Source: Clostridia bacterium (lineage in GTDB: Bacteria > Bacillota_A > Clostridia > Oscillospirales > Acutalibacteraceae). From it: a stretch of 31,596 nucleotides of DNA. The stretch lies in contig JAILQN010000247.1 in the NCBI GenBank assembly GCA_024699005.1, forward strand, positions 1-31,596, read 5' to 3'. The notes beneath the pieces are model-generated. The model did not search any database. It saw nothing but the letters and a program-made list of their open reading frames with translations, and was not told the origin of the DNA. Positions 1 to 9,499 of the stretch are shown one piece after another (within the stretch, counting starts at the first letter, position 1; each line of letters begins with the position of its first letter). A program made the translations under genes and the position numbers.

Positions 1-3000
1 GTCGAATTCATCCAGGATATCCTCATCGGATTCCTGAGCGGCCTCGTCCATAAGGTTCTTTACGATGGAGTTTTCGCCGTAATCGTCCGGGATATTGAAG
101 CCGTCCGCGTTGCGGAACGCATACGCAAGAGCGTAAGCCATAGCTTTCTTGGAGTAATCGATATCAAGACCGGAGCCGAGGATGACCCTCAGGTCGACCC
201 CGAGATTGTCAAGGTTTGTATAGACGGCGTTGGCTATAGTGGAGAGCATCTCGTTATTGAAGAACACGTCTGCAAGAAGCGCATCAAGCAGATCGCTTAT
301 GCCTTCGTAATCGGAGAGGCTTATGGACGTATCGCCTATTTTGATCTCGGTGTCGAGCTTCAGCATGGCAAGCACGTTATTGATAAGCTCATCCAGATTT
401 TCGGCGACATAGCTCGCGTCTTCCTTTGACCAGTACTCGCTGTAAAGAGCGGAGGTGCCGTAGGTGTAATCGTCGTATCTCCTCACGGCGTCGGCGATCG
501 TGTCATGATAGTAATTGGGATACGAAATACCGTAAGTAAACGCGCTGCCGGCGGAGATCGAGACGTTCTTCGGATCGGTCTGATCGACGTGCCAGATCTC
601 ACCGAACTCTCCCTTCTGGAACAGCTCATAGAGCGCGGCAATGCACTCGTCAGGATGCAGAGCGATATTGTCTATGATCTCGCCCAAAGTCAGACCGTAG
701 AACAGATTGCGGTTAAGCGCATTCTGGTTGAGGCCGAGAGCATCAAGTATCGTATAATCGGTGCTGTAGGTGCCGCTGCCCGTAATGGGTCTGTATTTAA
801 GAGCGGCGAAAAGATAACGGAAGATATACAGCAGCACAAGACCCTTTGTATCGAATCCGACCGACTGTCCGTTCTCGATATATGTGTTCAGGATTATGGC
901 CTTGCGGGTGCCGCTTGCCCAGTTGCCGTCATTGGTCGTCATTGAGACGGTCCTGAGCGAGCTCACCTGCGCAAGGGTGCCGGAGGCCTGCAGTTTGCCC
1001 TCCATAAGCGGAGGCAGAGCGGCTTCCGCCCTGAAGTTTTCGACCGAGGTCACAAGCTCGTAATCATTTATACCGGAGGGCAGGAATACCGTGCGGCGGG
1101 TGACAGTATCCTCCAGAGGGGTGCCGGCGTTGATAGTCTCCTCATACTCGTAGTAGGCATAAACGGGAGCAGGATAGTTCTGAACGTCCTCATCCGAAAC
1201 GCGCGATGTCTTCACGTAACCGGCGGTATTCATATAGCCCACCACGCTCATCTCTACATACGGGTTCACGTCTGTCTTTACAACCGTGAAGCTCGCGTTT
1301 GCGCCGGGATAATTCACGGTGCGGGTGCCGTTGACGTTATAGTAGCAATAGACCGGTACGGTATGGGTCGAATCCTGGGATACCGTCACCGAGCCATCGG
1401 CGTTGTTGACGTAGCCCACCGGCTGCTGATAAAGCGAATACGTGCCGGTATCGAGCGAATCCTTGCCTGTGTAATTCACCTCGTTATAGGCGTTGATGCC
1501 CAGCACCGGATGCCCGTCGTTAACGTCAACAGACCAGGTTCCGTCGGACTGCACCCAGGCTATCGGATTTTCGTCGGTATGACCGTAAAGTTCTTCCGCC
1601 GTGAAGTGGTAAGCGTCGCCGCCCTTGACCGGCTGAGTCATTGTGGAAGCATTGTAGGAAGACGAACTGGTCGGGTAAACCTTGCCGGTATAACCGTCCT
1701 CACCCAACGGTATCATATAACCCACGATCGGTACGCCGGAGTCTACGCCCACGCCGATAAGGTCTATAACGCCCTGAAGAGAATCAAGGAAGTCGAGTTT
1801 GTCTTTCAGAAGATCGCGGACTTTAACGGTATAAACTTCGAAATCCGTATCTATAAGCAAACCGTCGATATCGAGCCTGATCGGGATCTCTATATCCTTG
1901 ATACTGTTCAGAAGAGCGGTAGAGGTAAGATAATAAGAGATATTCGGCAGAAGATTGCAGACAGTGGAAATCGGGTCAACGAGCACGACGTTCGTAACCC
2001 AGTTAAGAAGCGGATTGACGATTCCCTGCTGAATGAAATTTTTGGTATTTGTGCCGTTTGAGAAATCTGTGTTCGCAAGCTGCTTGAACTCAGCATGTGT
2101 TTTGAGTTTATCGGAATATGTTGTATCACTCAAAGCATTTATATCACCGAGACCGAGACACTCCAGCAAAGGAAGCAGAACGCTGTTGTATAACGGAAGA
2201 TCCTGGATCTTTGCGCCGAGATCGAGCGTTCCGAATTCACCAAGCTCAACCACGACGTCGTTTTCACCAAGGACGCATGCAAGCAGCGCGGCAAACGGCG
2301 AAAGAGCTGCGGTAAGAGCTGCCCCGAATGTTTCGGCATCGCCGTTGATGTTCCATACCATCTGATCCCAGTCCACGTCTTTCCAGCGGTTCAGATACCA
2401 GGCGTCACCCTCTGCGCCGACGCCGTAATATTCGATCCCACCATATATCATAACCTCACGGTTCTGGTCAACGCCGGCGCCGTAACGGGATCCGCCCTGC
2501 GCGTTGAACAGATGATTATAAACAAGCGGGAAATCGTCTTTCAGACCGGTTTTATGCATACTCCAGGCAACGCCCGCAGGAGTAAGACCTACCCCGGCAG
2601 TCGCGAGGGCTGCGTAAATAACCGCAAGATAACCGCCATTGTCAGCGTCTGTTATCTCCTCAGCAAGATTGTTAAGAAGACTGTTAATGCCTAGTGTATG
2701 GGTTACATTATCATCGATCGCGCTTGTAATAAAGCTGTTGGTGAGGTTTTTATCAAGAAGATTCGTCAGCATCGGGTAGATGAACTTCATCAGCGCGTTG
2801 ATGATATCATCGCTGAACAGGAAGTTCTCGATAAGGAACTCAAGATATTCCGCCGTGGAGTCCCAATGTTGGTTATAGAACGCCATATTCGAATATTCAC
2901 GGCTCTGAACGTTTATGAAGGACTGGATGATCTCGCCCACGCGGCGGGATTTCATCAGAGCGTCGATGGAGTCGATAACGGAATAGAGCCTTGTATTCGT

Positions 3001-4380
3001 AACTTTATAGGTGGCGTCCCAGCCGAAAACGTCGTCATACTCATGCTCGGGCAGGAAAGTCTCGTCCACATGCCTGTCGGAGCGGATATTGCCGCGGATG
3101 GGCTTTGCCAGCGTCAGAAGGCTCATATACTCGTATGCGTCCTGACCGAAGAAGTTTTTGATGGCGGCCACGGAGTATTTTGTAAAGACGTCGTAGTATT
3201 GAGTAAGATCGGGATAGACGTCCTGTACAAGCTGGGCGTCCGTCCTCGAAGAAAGAACACTCTGTATGCCCTTGCGTTCCGCATCGGTATCGGAAAGATA
3301 AGAACTGAAATACGCATTGAAAGTACCGGCAAGATCAGTCAGAGCCTGACGGTCCGTGTTCATTGTGGCGTCGCCGAGAGCAACGACCTCGACATCTATA
3401 CCGTTGACGGCATCCCCGCCGGCGGCTGCCCTGTTGACATAATAAGCACGGGTCTTGGAATCATCCCAAAGCCGGTCCATATGCCATTTCACGGTCTTAT
3501 CATGTATCTCGACAGCTGCATCGGAAGGAGCCTCCGTGCGAAGGACCGTGTCCATATCGGTGACCACATTGAACTCGTAATCGTGGAACCAGTTGCCGGC
3601 ATTGACAGCCGTGCAGTTGCCCACGAAGTAATGAATGATCTCGTCGATATTGAGCGCCTCGAAAAGAGTGACCTCTTTCATATTGCCCTCGAGGATATCC
3701 TTACGGATATTCTGAGCGGACTCATGCACCGCGTCGTAAAGGTCGGCATATGCCTGATTGCCGGACTGCTCTTCCTGCTGGAAATACCTCGGCTGATAAG
3801 AGGCGGTGTCGGGATCGATCACGACTTCATAGGTTTTGTCTGTGGAGCGGGTGACGAAGTTGCCCAGAGCGTCCACGATATAGGTGTATCCGTCCAGAAA
3901 CAGGAACTCGCCGCCGACCTTGTAGAGTCTCAGTATCTCGGAGATATCGTCAGCAAGAAGAGCGGGAGTATAATCGCCGTCGCCGTAAGTATAGCTTATC
4001 TTACGCGCCGCAATACTGATAAAGGTGTTCAGCGCTCTCTCGATATCATGAGTGGAATTATCCAGCGCGGTGACCCTGTGCATATAGCGCAGCGCCCTGA
4101 TAGGCGTTTCGTCGATGTCGCTTTCGTACTGGTAATCCTCGGAGTTGTTGGTGACGGTGTACTGCGACGCGTCCGCCACCAGTGACGGCGCAGGCAGCTG
4201 AGTCTCGCTGTCATAAACGATATTGCCGTCAATATCAGTCGCAAAGAAGGCATAGGCAAGGTCTTTAACCCAGCCTTCAAAGGTGCTGTCCTCCGCATAA
4301 GCCACCACGCCGATAGAAACAGCGCAGAACAGCATTACGACAGACAGCAGTATGCTTAAAAGTCTTTTGGTTGTCCTCAT
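1..4380 (-). CDS. Very large secreted protein of unknown function (3' end outside window)
   Basis: I translated the minus strand from the ATG at 4380 and found no stop down to base 1, giving 1460 codons with the C-terminus missing. Residues 1-29 form a classical signal peptide: basic start (RTTKR), hydrophobic core, AYA before the predicted cut. No catalytic motif or known domain was recognised. The middle (about residues 540-880) is rich in alternating Leu/Ile and Asn/Asp segments such as LLPLLECLGL (near residue 735). Residues about 880-1090 are Tyr/Val/Gly-rich and look beta-structured, with repeated phrases like VPVYCYY and APVYAYY that suggest small surface-protein beta domains. The remainder is again helical. 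A 17-bp-spaced promoter and a GGGGGA ribosome site precede it. The gene is monocistronic at its 5' side and divergent from folC. Secretion is well supported; role and wall attachment cannot be judged without the C-terminus. Confidence 0.88.
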   Translation of the reverse strand, partial: MRTTKRLLSILLSVVMLFCAVSIGVVAYAEDSTFEGWVKDLAYAFFATDIDGNIVYDSETQLPAPSLVADASQYTVTNNSEDYQYESDIDETPIRALRYMHRVTALDNSTHDIERALNTFISIAARKISYTYGDGDYTPALLADDISEILRLYKVGGEFLFLDGYTYIVDALGNFVTRSTDKTYEVVIDPDTASYQPRYFQQEEQSGNQAYADLYDAVHESAQNIRKDILEGNMKEVTLFEALNIDEIIHYFVGNCTAVNAGNWFHDYEFNVVTDMDTVLRTEAPSDAAVEIHDKTVKWHMDRLWDDSKTRAYYVNRAAAGGDAVNGIDVEVVALGDATMNTDRQALTDLAGTFNAYFSSYLSDTDAERKGIQSVLSSRTDAQLVQDVYPDLTQYYDVFTKYSVAAIKNFFGQDAYEYMSLLTLAKPIRGNIRSDRHVDETFLPEHEYDDVFGWDATYKVTNTRLYSVIDSIDALMKSRRVGEIIQSFINVQSREYSNMAFYNQHWDSTAEYLEFLIENFLFSDDIINALMKFIYPMLTNLLDKNLTNSFITSAIDDNVTHTLGINSLLNNLAEEITDADNGGYLAVIYAALATAGVGLTPAGVAWSMHKTGLKDDFPLVYNHLFNAQGGSRYGAGVDQNREVMIYGGIEYYGVGAEGDAWYLNRWKDVDWDQMVWNINGDAETFGAALTAALSPFAALLACVLGENDVVVELGEFGTLDLGAKIQDLPLYNSVLLPLLECLGLGDINALSDTTYSDKLKTHAEFKQLANTDFSNGTNTKNFIQQGIVNPLLNWVTNVVLVDPISTVCNLLPNISYYLTSTALLNSIKDIEIPIRLDIDGLLIDTDFEVYTVKVRDLLKDKLDFLDSLQGVIDLIGVGVDSGVPIVGYMIPLGEDGYTGKVYPTSSSSYNASTMTQPVKGGDAYHFTAEELYGHTDENPIAWVQSDGTWSVDVNDGHPVLGINAYNEVNYTGKDSLDTGTYSLYQQPVGYVNNADGSVTVSQDSTHTVPVYCYYNVNGTRTVNYPGANASFTVVKTDVNPYVEMSVVGYMNTAGYVKTSRVSDEDVQNYPAPVYAYYEYEETINAGTPLEDTVTRRTVFLPSGINDYELVTSVENFRAEAALPPLMEGKLQASGTLAQVSSLRTVSMTTNDGNWASGTRKAIILNTYIENGQSVGFDTKGLVLLYIFRYLFAALKYRPITGSGTYSTDYTILDALGLNQNALNRNLFYGLTLGEIIDNIALHPDECIAALYELFQKGEFGEIWHVDQTDPKNVSISAGSAFTYGISYPNYYHDTIADAVRRYDDYTYGTSALYSEYWSKEDASYVAENLDELINNVLAMLKLDTEIKIGDTSISLSDYEGISDLLDALLADVFFNNEMLSTIANAVYTNLDNLGVDLRVILGSGLDIDYSKKAMAYALAYAFRNADGFNIPDDYGENSIVKNLMDEAAQESDEDILDEFD

Positions 4381-4451
4381 GACAGGGTCCCCCTAAAAAG
4401 ATTCTTGTAACTATCACTCATATACATATGGAGCGATTTTTAATCAAACAT

Positions 4452-4480
4452 ATAATAGTACAAATAAAAAAATTTTGCAA
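4452..4480 (-). promoter_or_regulatory. Sigma-A type promoter for the large secreted protein
   Basis: On the minus strand TTGCAA (4475-4480) is followed after exactly 17 bases by TATTAT (4452-4457). This leaves a leader of about 65 bases before the ATG at 4380. A GGGGGA sequence just upstream of that ATG can serve as ribosome binding site. The spacer is very AT-rich. Confidence 0.7.
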
Positions 4481-4589
4481 GGGGTTTTTAACAAAAAGTT
4501 CATATTTTTTTCATTTTTTGTTATTTATACAAAAGTTTGTGTAAAACTTTGTATTGTATTTCCGCGATCTTTGTGATAGTATTCGGAAT

Positions 4590-5918
4590 ATGACCTCAGA
4601 AGAATATTATAACAGCCTGCTTCGCTTCGGCATACAGCCCGGTACGGACAGGCTTCTGAAGCTGCTTGAGCTTCTGGATAACCCTCAGGACAAGCTTCAA
4701 TACGTCCATGTCGCAGGTACAAACGGCAAGGGCACGACCTGTGCGCTTATCGAACGCGCCCTGCGGGAATCGGGATATAAAACCGGACTTTATACCTCGC
4801 CTTATATCGTCGATTTTCGGGAGAGGATACGCGTAAACGGTGGAATGATAACACCGGAACAGCTCGACGCCGTAACAGAAACCGTACGGCGCAATATCGG
4901 GATTCTTGAAGGAAACGGTACAGTAATAACCGAATTCGAGGCGATCACCGCCGCGGCCTTCCTGCATTTCGTACGCGAGCGCTGTGAAATAGTGGTGCTG
5001 GAAACGGGTCTGGGCGGCAGGTTCGACGCAACGAACGTAATAAAAGCGCCCGTCTGTTCCGTCATCACGTCGATATCTCTTGACCACACGAAGATTCTCG
5101 GAGACACCGTTGAAAAGATCGCCTTTGAAAAATCAGGGATAATAAAGCCGGGATGTCCGGCGGTTACGGTCTCTTCTCAGGAGCCCGAGGCGCTGTCTGT
5201 GATCAGCGATACTGCCGAAAACCGCGGCTCCGGTCTCGTTATTGCCGATACGGATAAAATAATTGTCACGCATTCCGATATCTTCGGTTCGGATATCAAT
5301 TATAAAGGTTCTGATTACCATATCCCCTTCGCCGGCGCAAAACAGACCGAAAACGCCGCGGAAGCCATCGAGGCTCTCGCCGTCGTCAGAGCTTCCGGCT
5401 TTGAAAAAATAACCCTCAAAGCCGTTTACGCGGGCTTTGCCGCTGCGGAAAATCCCGCCCGCTGCGAGGTCGTAAGCAAAGAACCGCCCGTCATACTCGA
5501 CGGCTGCCACAATCCCGGAGCCGCGCTGTCGTTTGCGCAGATAATCGACACTCACCTGAAGAACAGAACGCTTTTCGCCGTGATGGGAATGATGGCGGAC
5601 AAGGACGCGAAAACAGTGACGGATATACTCTGCCCGCGTTTTAAAAGAGTCTTCACCTGCGATGTGGACAATCCCCGTTCGCTCACTGCCCGGGAACTGG
5701 CGGATACAATAGGAGAAAAGGCCCTCCCCTGTACGTCCGCCATATCCGCATATACTGCCGCGCTCTCTGCCGCGGGCAAAAACGGCGCCGTTATCGTCTG
5801 CGGCTCGCTGTATTTATGCTCGGAGCTGTACAGGACGGTATTGACAAACAGACAGCAAACAGCTATAATCCAAAATGTTATAAAAGGACTGCAGTTCCCG
5901 AATAATGAAAGGAAATAA
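4590..5918 (+). CDS. folC: Folylpolyglutamate synthase / dihydrofolate synthase
   Basis: A Mur-ligase-fold enzyme of 442 residues that adds glutamate to folates (and often to dihydropteroate) using ATP in the cytoplasm. The P-loop GTNGKGT lies at residues 43-49, followed by TGLYTSPYIVDFRERI, LETGLGGRFDATN and SLDHTKILGDT, all characteristic of FolC. The length matches the family. I chose the ATG at 4590, which gives the usual short N-terminus (TSEEYYNSLL). An upstream TTG at 4554 would add 12 atypical residues. No strong Shine-Dalgarno is visible before 4590. The gene ends 8 bases before the CBS-domain membrane protein, so the two are probably co-transcribed. It is divergent from the large secreted-protein gene across a 209-bp AT-rich region. 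Confidence 0.95.
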   Translation: MTSEEYYNSLLRFGIQPGTDRLLKLLELLDNPQDKLQYVHVAGTNGKGTTCALIERALRESGYKTGLYTSPYIVDFRERIRVNGGMITPEQLDAVTETVRRNIGILEGNGTVITEFEAITAAAFLHFVRERCEIVVLETGLGGRFDATNVIKAPVCSVITSISLDHTKILGDTVEKIAFEKSGIIKPGCPAVTVSSQEPEALSVISDTAENRGSGLVIADTDKIIVTHSDIFGSDINYKGSDYHIPFAGAKQTENAAEAIEALAVVRASGFEKITLKAVYAGFAAAENPARCEVVSKEPPVILDGCHNPGAALSFAQIIDTHLKNRTLFAVMGMMADKDAKTVTDILCPRFKRVFTCDVDNPRSLTARELADTIGEKALPCTSAISAYTAALSAAGKNGAVIVCGSLYLCSELYRTVLTNRQQTAIIQNVIKGLQFPNNERK

Positions 5919-5926
5919 TCACTTCT

Positions 5927-7342
5927 ATGGAAGACCCTGACCCCGGCAGTACAACAGGCGCTCTTGCCGTACTGCTCACATCCGGATCGAACGGCACAAG
6001 CGGCGGCGCGATCGCCGCGAAACTGATCGTTCTTTTCGTCCTTATCCTTATAAACGCTTTCTTCGCCATGAGCGAGATAGCGATCATTTCGCTTAACGAT
6101 ACCAAAATCGAACGCCTTGCCGAAGAAGGCCACAAAGGCGCCCGCAAGATACGCCGGCTGACCAAAGATACCTCCGGATTTTTATCGACGATACAGATAG
6201 GCGTTACACTGGCCGGTTTCCTGACGTCGGCAAGCGCAGCGGATTCCTTTGCGCCGCTTCTGACAGAAGCCGTCTCCACGCACCTTCCCTCCGTGCCGGG
6301 CAACGTGATAAGCACCGTAAGTCTTGTGCTCATCACGATCGTGATGTCATACTTCTCGCTGGTACTGGGCGAACTTGTTCCGAAAAAACTTGCCATCGCG
6401 AAGTCCGAAAGCATCTCTTACCGAATCGCCGGCATCCTGCTGGCGTTCATGACCGTCACAAAGCCCTTTGTCAAAATACTCTCGGTCTCCACCAATGCCG
6501 TAGTCAGGCTGTTCGGAGTGGATCCGGACGCCGGTCAGGAGCTGGTTTCGGAGGAAGAGATAAGGATGCTTGTGGACGCAGGCGAAGAGAAAGGCGTCAT
6601 AGAAGACACACAGGCGGAGATGATAAACAACATCTTCGACTTTGACGACCTGGACGCCGGCGATATAATGACCCACCGCGTGGATATGACGGCTGTCAGC
6701 GCAGATCTGACCATAGAGGAATTCATTGCCCAAACCATGAGCGACGGCTATTCCCGCATCCCCGTTTATGAAGAGGATCAGGACAATATCGTCGGCATTA
6801 TATACGTCAAGGACCTGCTCAAATTCATCGGCAAAGAGGTGCCGAAGGACAAGACGGTATCCTCCGTGATGCGCCGCGCCATGTACGTGCCAGAAAGCAA
6901 AAAATGCGGGGAACTGTTCAAGGAGATGGGCGAAAAGCGCACGCAGATAGCCGTGGTCGTTGACGAATACGGCGGTACCGCCGGCATAGTAACACTGGAG
7001 GATATACTTGAATCCATCGTCGGAAACATCCAGGACGAGTACGACGACGAGGAGGATGAGATCTCCCGCGTGAACGACAGCACCTTCTACGTAGACGGCA
7101 CGACCGACATCGAGGAAGTAGAGGAACTGACCGGGCGCACCTTCCCGCGGGACGATTACGATACCATCGCGGGCTATATCATAGCCAGGCTCGGCTACCT
7201 TCCTGAGAACGGCAAGCACGACGTCGTGGAACACGACGGCCTCAGACTGACAGTCCTTTCGGTCGAAGACCGCAGAATAGACAAAGTCAAGATCGAGATC
7301 CTGCCGCGACAGGAAGAGGAAACGGCAGACAAACCGGAATAA
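5927..7342 (+). CDS. CNNM/HlyC-CorC family membrane protein with CBS pair
   Basis: A 471-residue protein with the family order: a DUF21/CNNM transmembrane domain (about residues 28-205, hydrophobic segments starting at KLIVLFVLILINAFFAMSE), two CBS domains (about 220-345, including GYSRIPVYEE and RTQIAVVVDEYGGTAGIVTLEDI) and a C-terminal CorC/HlyC domain (about 375-460). Family members are linked to magnesium or other divalent-cation efflux. The old name hemolysin is misleading, and transport here is inferred from homology only. The nearest purine-rich ribosome site (AAAGGA, 5908-5913) overlaps the end of folC and sits unusually far (13 bases) from the ATG, so initiation may depend on coupling to folC. 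The gene ends at a strong terminator. Confidence 0.93.
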   Translation: MEDPDPGSTTGALAVLLTSGSNGTSGGAIAAKLIVLFVLILINAFFAMSEIAIISLNDTKIERLAEEGHKGARKIRRLTKDTSGFLSTIQIGVTLAGFLTSASAADSFAPLLTEAVSTHLPSVPGNVISTVSLVLITIVMSYFSLVLGELVPKKLAIAKSESISYRIAGILLAFMTVTKPFVKILSVSTNAVVRLFGVDPDAGQELVSEEEIRMLVDAGEEKGVIEDTQAEMINNIFDFDDLDAGDIMTHRVDMTAVSADLTIEEFIAQTMSDGYSRIPVYEEDQDNIVGIIYVKDLLKFIGKEVPKDKTVSSVMRRAMYVPESKKCGELFKEMGEKRTQIAVVVDEYGGTAGIVTLEDILESIVGNIQDEYDDEEDEISRVNDSTFYVDGTTDIEEVEELTGRTFPRDDYDTIAGYIIARLGYLPENGKHDVVEHDGLRLTVLSVEDRRIDKVKIEILPRQEEETADKPE

Positions 7343-7357
7343 GCATGAAAACAGACC

Positions 7358-7389
7358 GCACCGCGCCGGAAATGCGCGGTGCTCTTTTT
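7358..7389 (+). terminator. Rho-independent terminator after the folC-CBS operon
   Basis: GCACCGCGC (7358-7366) pairs perfectly with GCGCGGTGC (7374-7382) around a 7-base loop and is followed by TCTTTTT. It lies between the convergent CBS-protein and trmL genes, ending 10 bases before the trmL stop. Confidence 0.92.
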
Positions 7390-7399
7390 ATGCGTCCGT

Positions 7400-7897
7400 T
7401 CACTGCCAATCATATTCCCTGAGCTGCCCGTAATTCTGAAGCGCGGGAAAATCCCACTGCCTGAGAGTCTCATAAACTCCCACGGCGACGGAATTTGACA
7501 GGTTAAGGCTTCTTGCCTCGGATTTCATGGGTATGCGCACAGTGGTATCGGGATTGTCATGCAGCAGGCTCTCCGGCAGGCCCCGGGTCTCTTTGCCGAA
7601 AACGAGGTAGCAATTGTCGGGATATTCGATCTCCGAATATACATGCTTCGCTTTTGTGGAGAAATAATAGAATGCTCCTCCCCCGTTCCTTACGAAAAAG
7701 TCCGCAAGGTCTGAATAATAGGTTATATCCAGCAAATACCAGTAGTCAAGCCCCGCTCGCTTCAGTTTACGGTCGTCCACCTTAAAGCCCATCGGTTCAA
7801 CAAGGTGCAGCCTCGCCCCGGTCGCAGCACAGGTCCGGGCGACATTGCCGGTATTCTGCGGGATCTCCGGCTCCACAAGCACGATATTCAGCGTCAT
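7400..7897 (-). CDS. trmL: tRNA (cytidine(34)-2'-O)-methyltransferase
   Basis: A small SPOUT-class methyltransferase of 165 residues that 2'-O-methylates the wobble nucleotide of leucine tRNAs using SAM. Diagnostic motifs are VEPEIPQNTGNVARTCAATG near the N-terminus, LVFGKETRGLP in the middle and IPM.SEARSLNLSNSVAVGVYE near the C-terminus, which forms the trefoil knot. I chose the ATG at 7897 because it starts right at the family N-terminus (MTLNIVLVEPEIPQN), has a GAGGAA site upstream and overlaps the stop of the upstream kinase as ATGA. A longer frame starting at 7978 would add 27 unrelated residues. It is the last gene of the uronate/pyridoxamine set. Confidence 0.95.
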   Translation of the reverse strand: MTLNIVLVEPEIPQNTGNVARTCAATGARLHLVEPMGFKVDDRKLKRAGLDYWYLLDITYYSDLADFFVRNGGGAFYYFSTKAKHVYSEIEYPDNCYLVFGKETRGLPESLLHDNPDTTVRIPMKSEARSLNLSNSVAVGVYETLRQWDFPALQNYGQLREYDWQ

Positions 7898-8745
7898 TTC
7901 CCGATATTCCTCAAACTTACGATATAATCGGCAAGGCACGGTTCGAACGCAAGCCCGAAACGGGAATCGCCGCCGCACGTGACCGTCTGTCTGATACTTT
8001 CAAGCACAAATTCAGCGGAGATCCGGACTGCATCCGTGAGTTCCGCATCATTCAAAACGGCGCCCAGAAGGGCTGAAGCAAACAGATCGCCCGTCGAATG
8101 GAACATACCCGGCACACGCTCTGTGAGAACCATATGCATTTTATCCCCGTCAGAAACTACCGCTCCTGTACTTCCGGCGCTGTTCACTCCGGTTATGACG
8201 ACACGTTTCACCCCGAGCTTATCCCGAAGCGTTTCCGCAAGTCCGCATATATAATCAAGGCCGTAATCTTCACGGTAATCGGTCCCTGAAAGCATCGCCG
8301 CCTCGGTCACGTTGGGCACGATTATATCCGCGCGGGAGCACAGTCTTGCCATCTCCGGTATGAAATCGGGAGCGAAAGTATCATATAGTCTACCGTTATC
8401 CGCCATGGCCGGATCACAGAGAAAAAGAGGCTTTCCGCCGTTCCCATCAAACATCTCGAGAAAATCCGTTACGATGTCCACCTGCTCACGGGAGCCGAGA
8501 AATCCGGAATAGACCGCGTCAAACTGTGCGCCGAGCTTTCGCCAGTGCGCCATGACCGGACGCATATCGGCAGTCAGATCACGATAGGTATATTCGTTGA
8601 GGCCCCCCGTCTGTGTGGACAGTACTGCCGTGGGCAGACATGCCACACTCACTCCCGCTGCCGACAAAACCGGCAGCGCGGCGGTAAGCGAACATTTTCC
8701 CATACCCGACAGGTCGTGGATAGCGGCGCAGTTTTTTTGTCGCAT
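7894..8745 (-). CDS. Pyridoxamine/pyridoxal kinase (ribokinase-like)
   Basis: A 283-residue ribokinase-fold enzyme of the PdxY/PdxK type that phosphorylates B6 vitamers with ATP for PLP salvage. Evidence is the N-terminal AIHDLSGMGKCSLT motif, the SGFLGSREQ segment, and the anion-hole/catalytic STGDLFASALLGA near residue 225, where the Asp would be the base. The ThiD family is close, but the HDLSG start fits pyridoxal-type kinases better. The start shares a base with the upstream nucleotidyltransferase stop (TAATG), and the stop overlaps the trmL start (ATGA), so the three genes are translationally coupled. An AGAGGT site lies 12 bases upstream. Nothing ties B6 salvage to the surrounding sugar genes except the operon. 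Confidence 0.85.
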   Translation of the reverse strand: MRQKNCAAIHDLSGMGKCSLTAALPVLSAAGVSVACLPTAVLSTQTGGLNEYTYRDLTADMRPVMAHWRKLGAQFDAVYSGFLGSREQVDIVTDFLEMFDGNGGKPLFLCDPAMADNGRLYDTFAPDFIPEMARLCSRADIIVPNVTEAAMLSGTDYREDYGLDYICGLAETLRDKLGVKRVVITGVNSAGSTGAVVSDGDKMHMVLTERVPGMFHSTGDLFASALLGAVLNDAELTDAVRISAEFVLESIRQTVTCGGDSRFGLAFEPCLADYIVSLRNIGK

Positions 8746-9482
8746 TATTTCGTTATACCTCTGTAAAAATTTTTGATCCTTTCGTAGCTTTCAAGGTCTC
8801 CCACATCATAGCGTAAGCCCGGCATTTCCATAGCATGGACCGGCGATACGCTCTGCAGCCAGGCAAAAAAGCTCCCCGGGGCGTCCGTACCGCAACCGGC
8901 GGCTATGGCTTCCGCAAGACGGCGGCTGTCGCTTTCGGTAATATAATAGAATGGCGGACAGCACCAGTTGCTCTTCGGATCGGATGGTTTCTCAACCATT
9001 CCCGTAACAAGATCGCTGCCGTCAACAGTCACTACGCCGCATTTCCGGAGCTTCTCCGTCAGAGGCTCATAATAGCGCATAATGCATGACGTCCCTTTAT
9101 TCAGAGCGTAACTTATAAACTCTGTCAGGCTGAAATCAAGCACATTGTCCCCTGCTACAACAAGCAGATCATCGTCAATATACAGAGTATCAACGGCGAA
9201 CAGGATATCCCTGACAGCGCCGAGCCGTGTCTCATTGGAGATCGTACCGTCGTCGATCACGGTGATCTTATACGGCAGATCGCGCGCCCAGTCGGCGAAA
9301 CAAGAAATGAATCTGTGATTTGAAATGACGATATACTCATCTGTTTCGCCGGATGAATCGATATCTTCCAGCAGCCAGTCGAGTATGGTTTTTCCTCCGA
9401 CAGGAAGCAACGGTTTGGGGAAGTTTTCAGTCAGCGGATACAGTCTTGTCGCATATCCCGCCGCAAGTATCAGACACTTCAT
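8745..9482 (-). CDS. Sugar-1-phosphate nucleotidyltransferase
   Basis: A 245-residue NTP-transferase (Rossmann-like GT-A fold) that joins a sugar 1-phosphate to a nucleotide. The N-terminal pyrophosphorylase signature is clear (LAAGYATRLYPLTENFPKPLLPVGGKTILDWLL, residues 6-38), although the usual GxGTRL reads GYATRL. A VAGDNV segment supplies the expected metal/nucleotide Asp. It lacks the C-terminal left-handed helix acyltransferase of GlmU. AAGGAT stands 7 bases before the ATG. Sitting between a galacturonokinase-like enzyme and a pyridoxamine kinase, with a UDP-uronate epimerase at the operon head, it is a plausible uridylyltransferase for a uronate 1-phosphate. Substrate cannot be read from sequence; glucose-1-P or a nucleotidyltransferase for another polyol phosphate remain possible. 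Confidence 0.85.
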   Translation of the reverse strand: MKCLILAAGYATRLYPLTENFPKPLLPVGGKTILDWLLEDIDSSGETDEYIVISNHRFISCFADWARDLPYKITVIDDGTISNETRLGAVRDILFAVDTLYIDDDLLVVAGDNVLDFSLTEFISYALNKGTSCIMRYYEPLTEKLRKCGVVTVDGSDLVTGMVEKPSDPKSNWCCPPFYYITESDSRRLAEAIAAGCGTDAPGSFFAWLQSVSPVHAMEMPGLRYDVGDLESYERIKNFYRGITK

Positions 9483-9499
9483 AATTCATCCTTCATTTT

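Noticed and set aside
2698..4185. Long plus-strand open frame of 495 codons
   Set aside because: It is antisense to the uninterrupted secreted-protein frame, which has a signal peptide, promoter and ribosome site. The plus frame has no family resemblance. The plus frames at 505-945 and 1363-2061 are rejected for the same reason.
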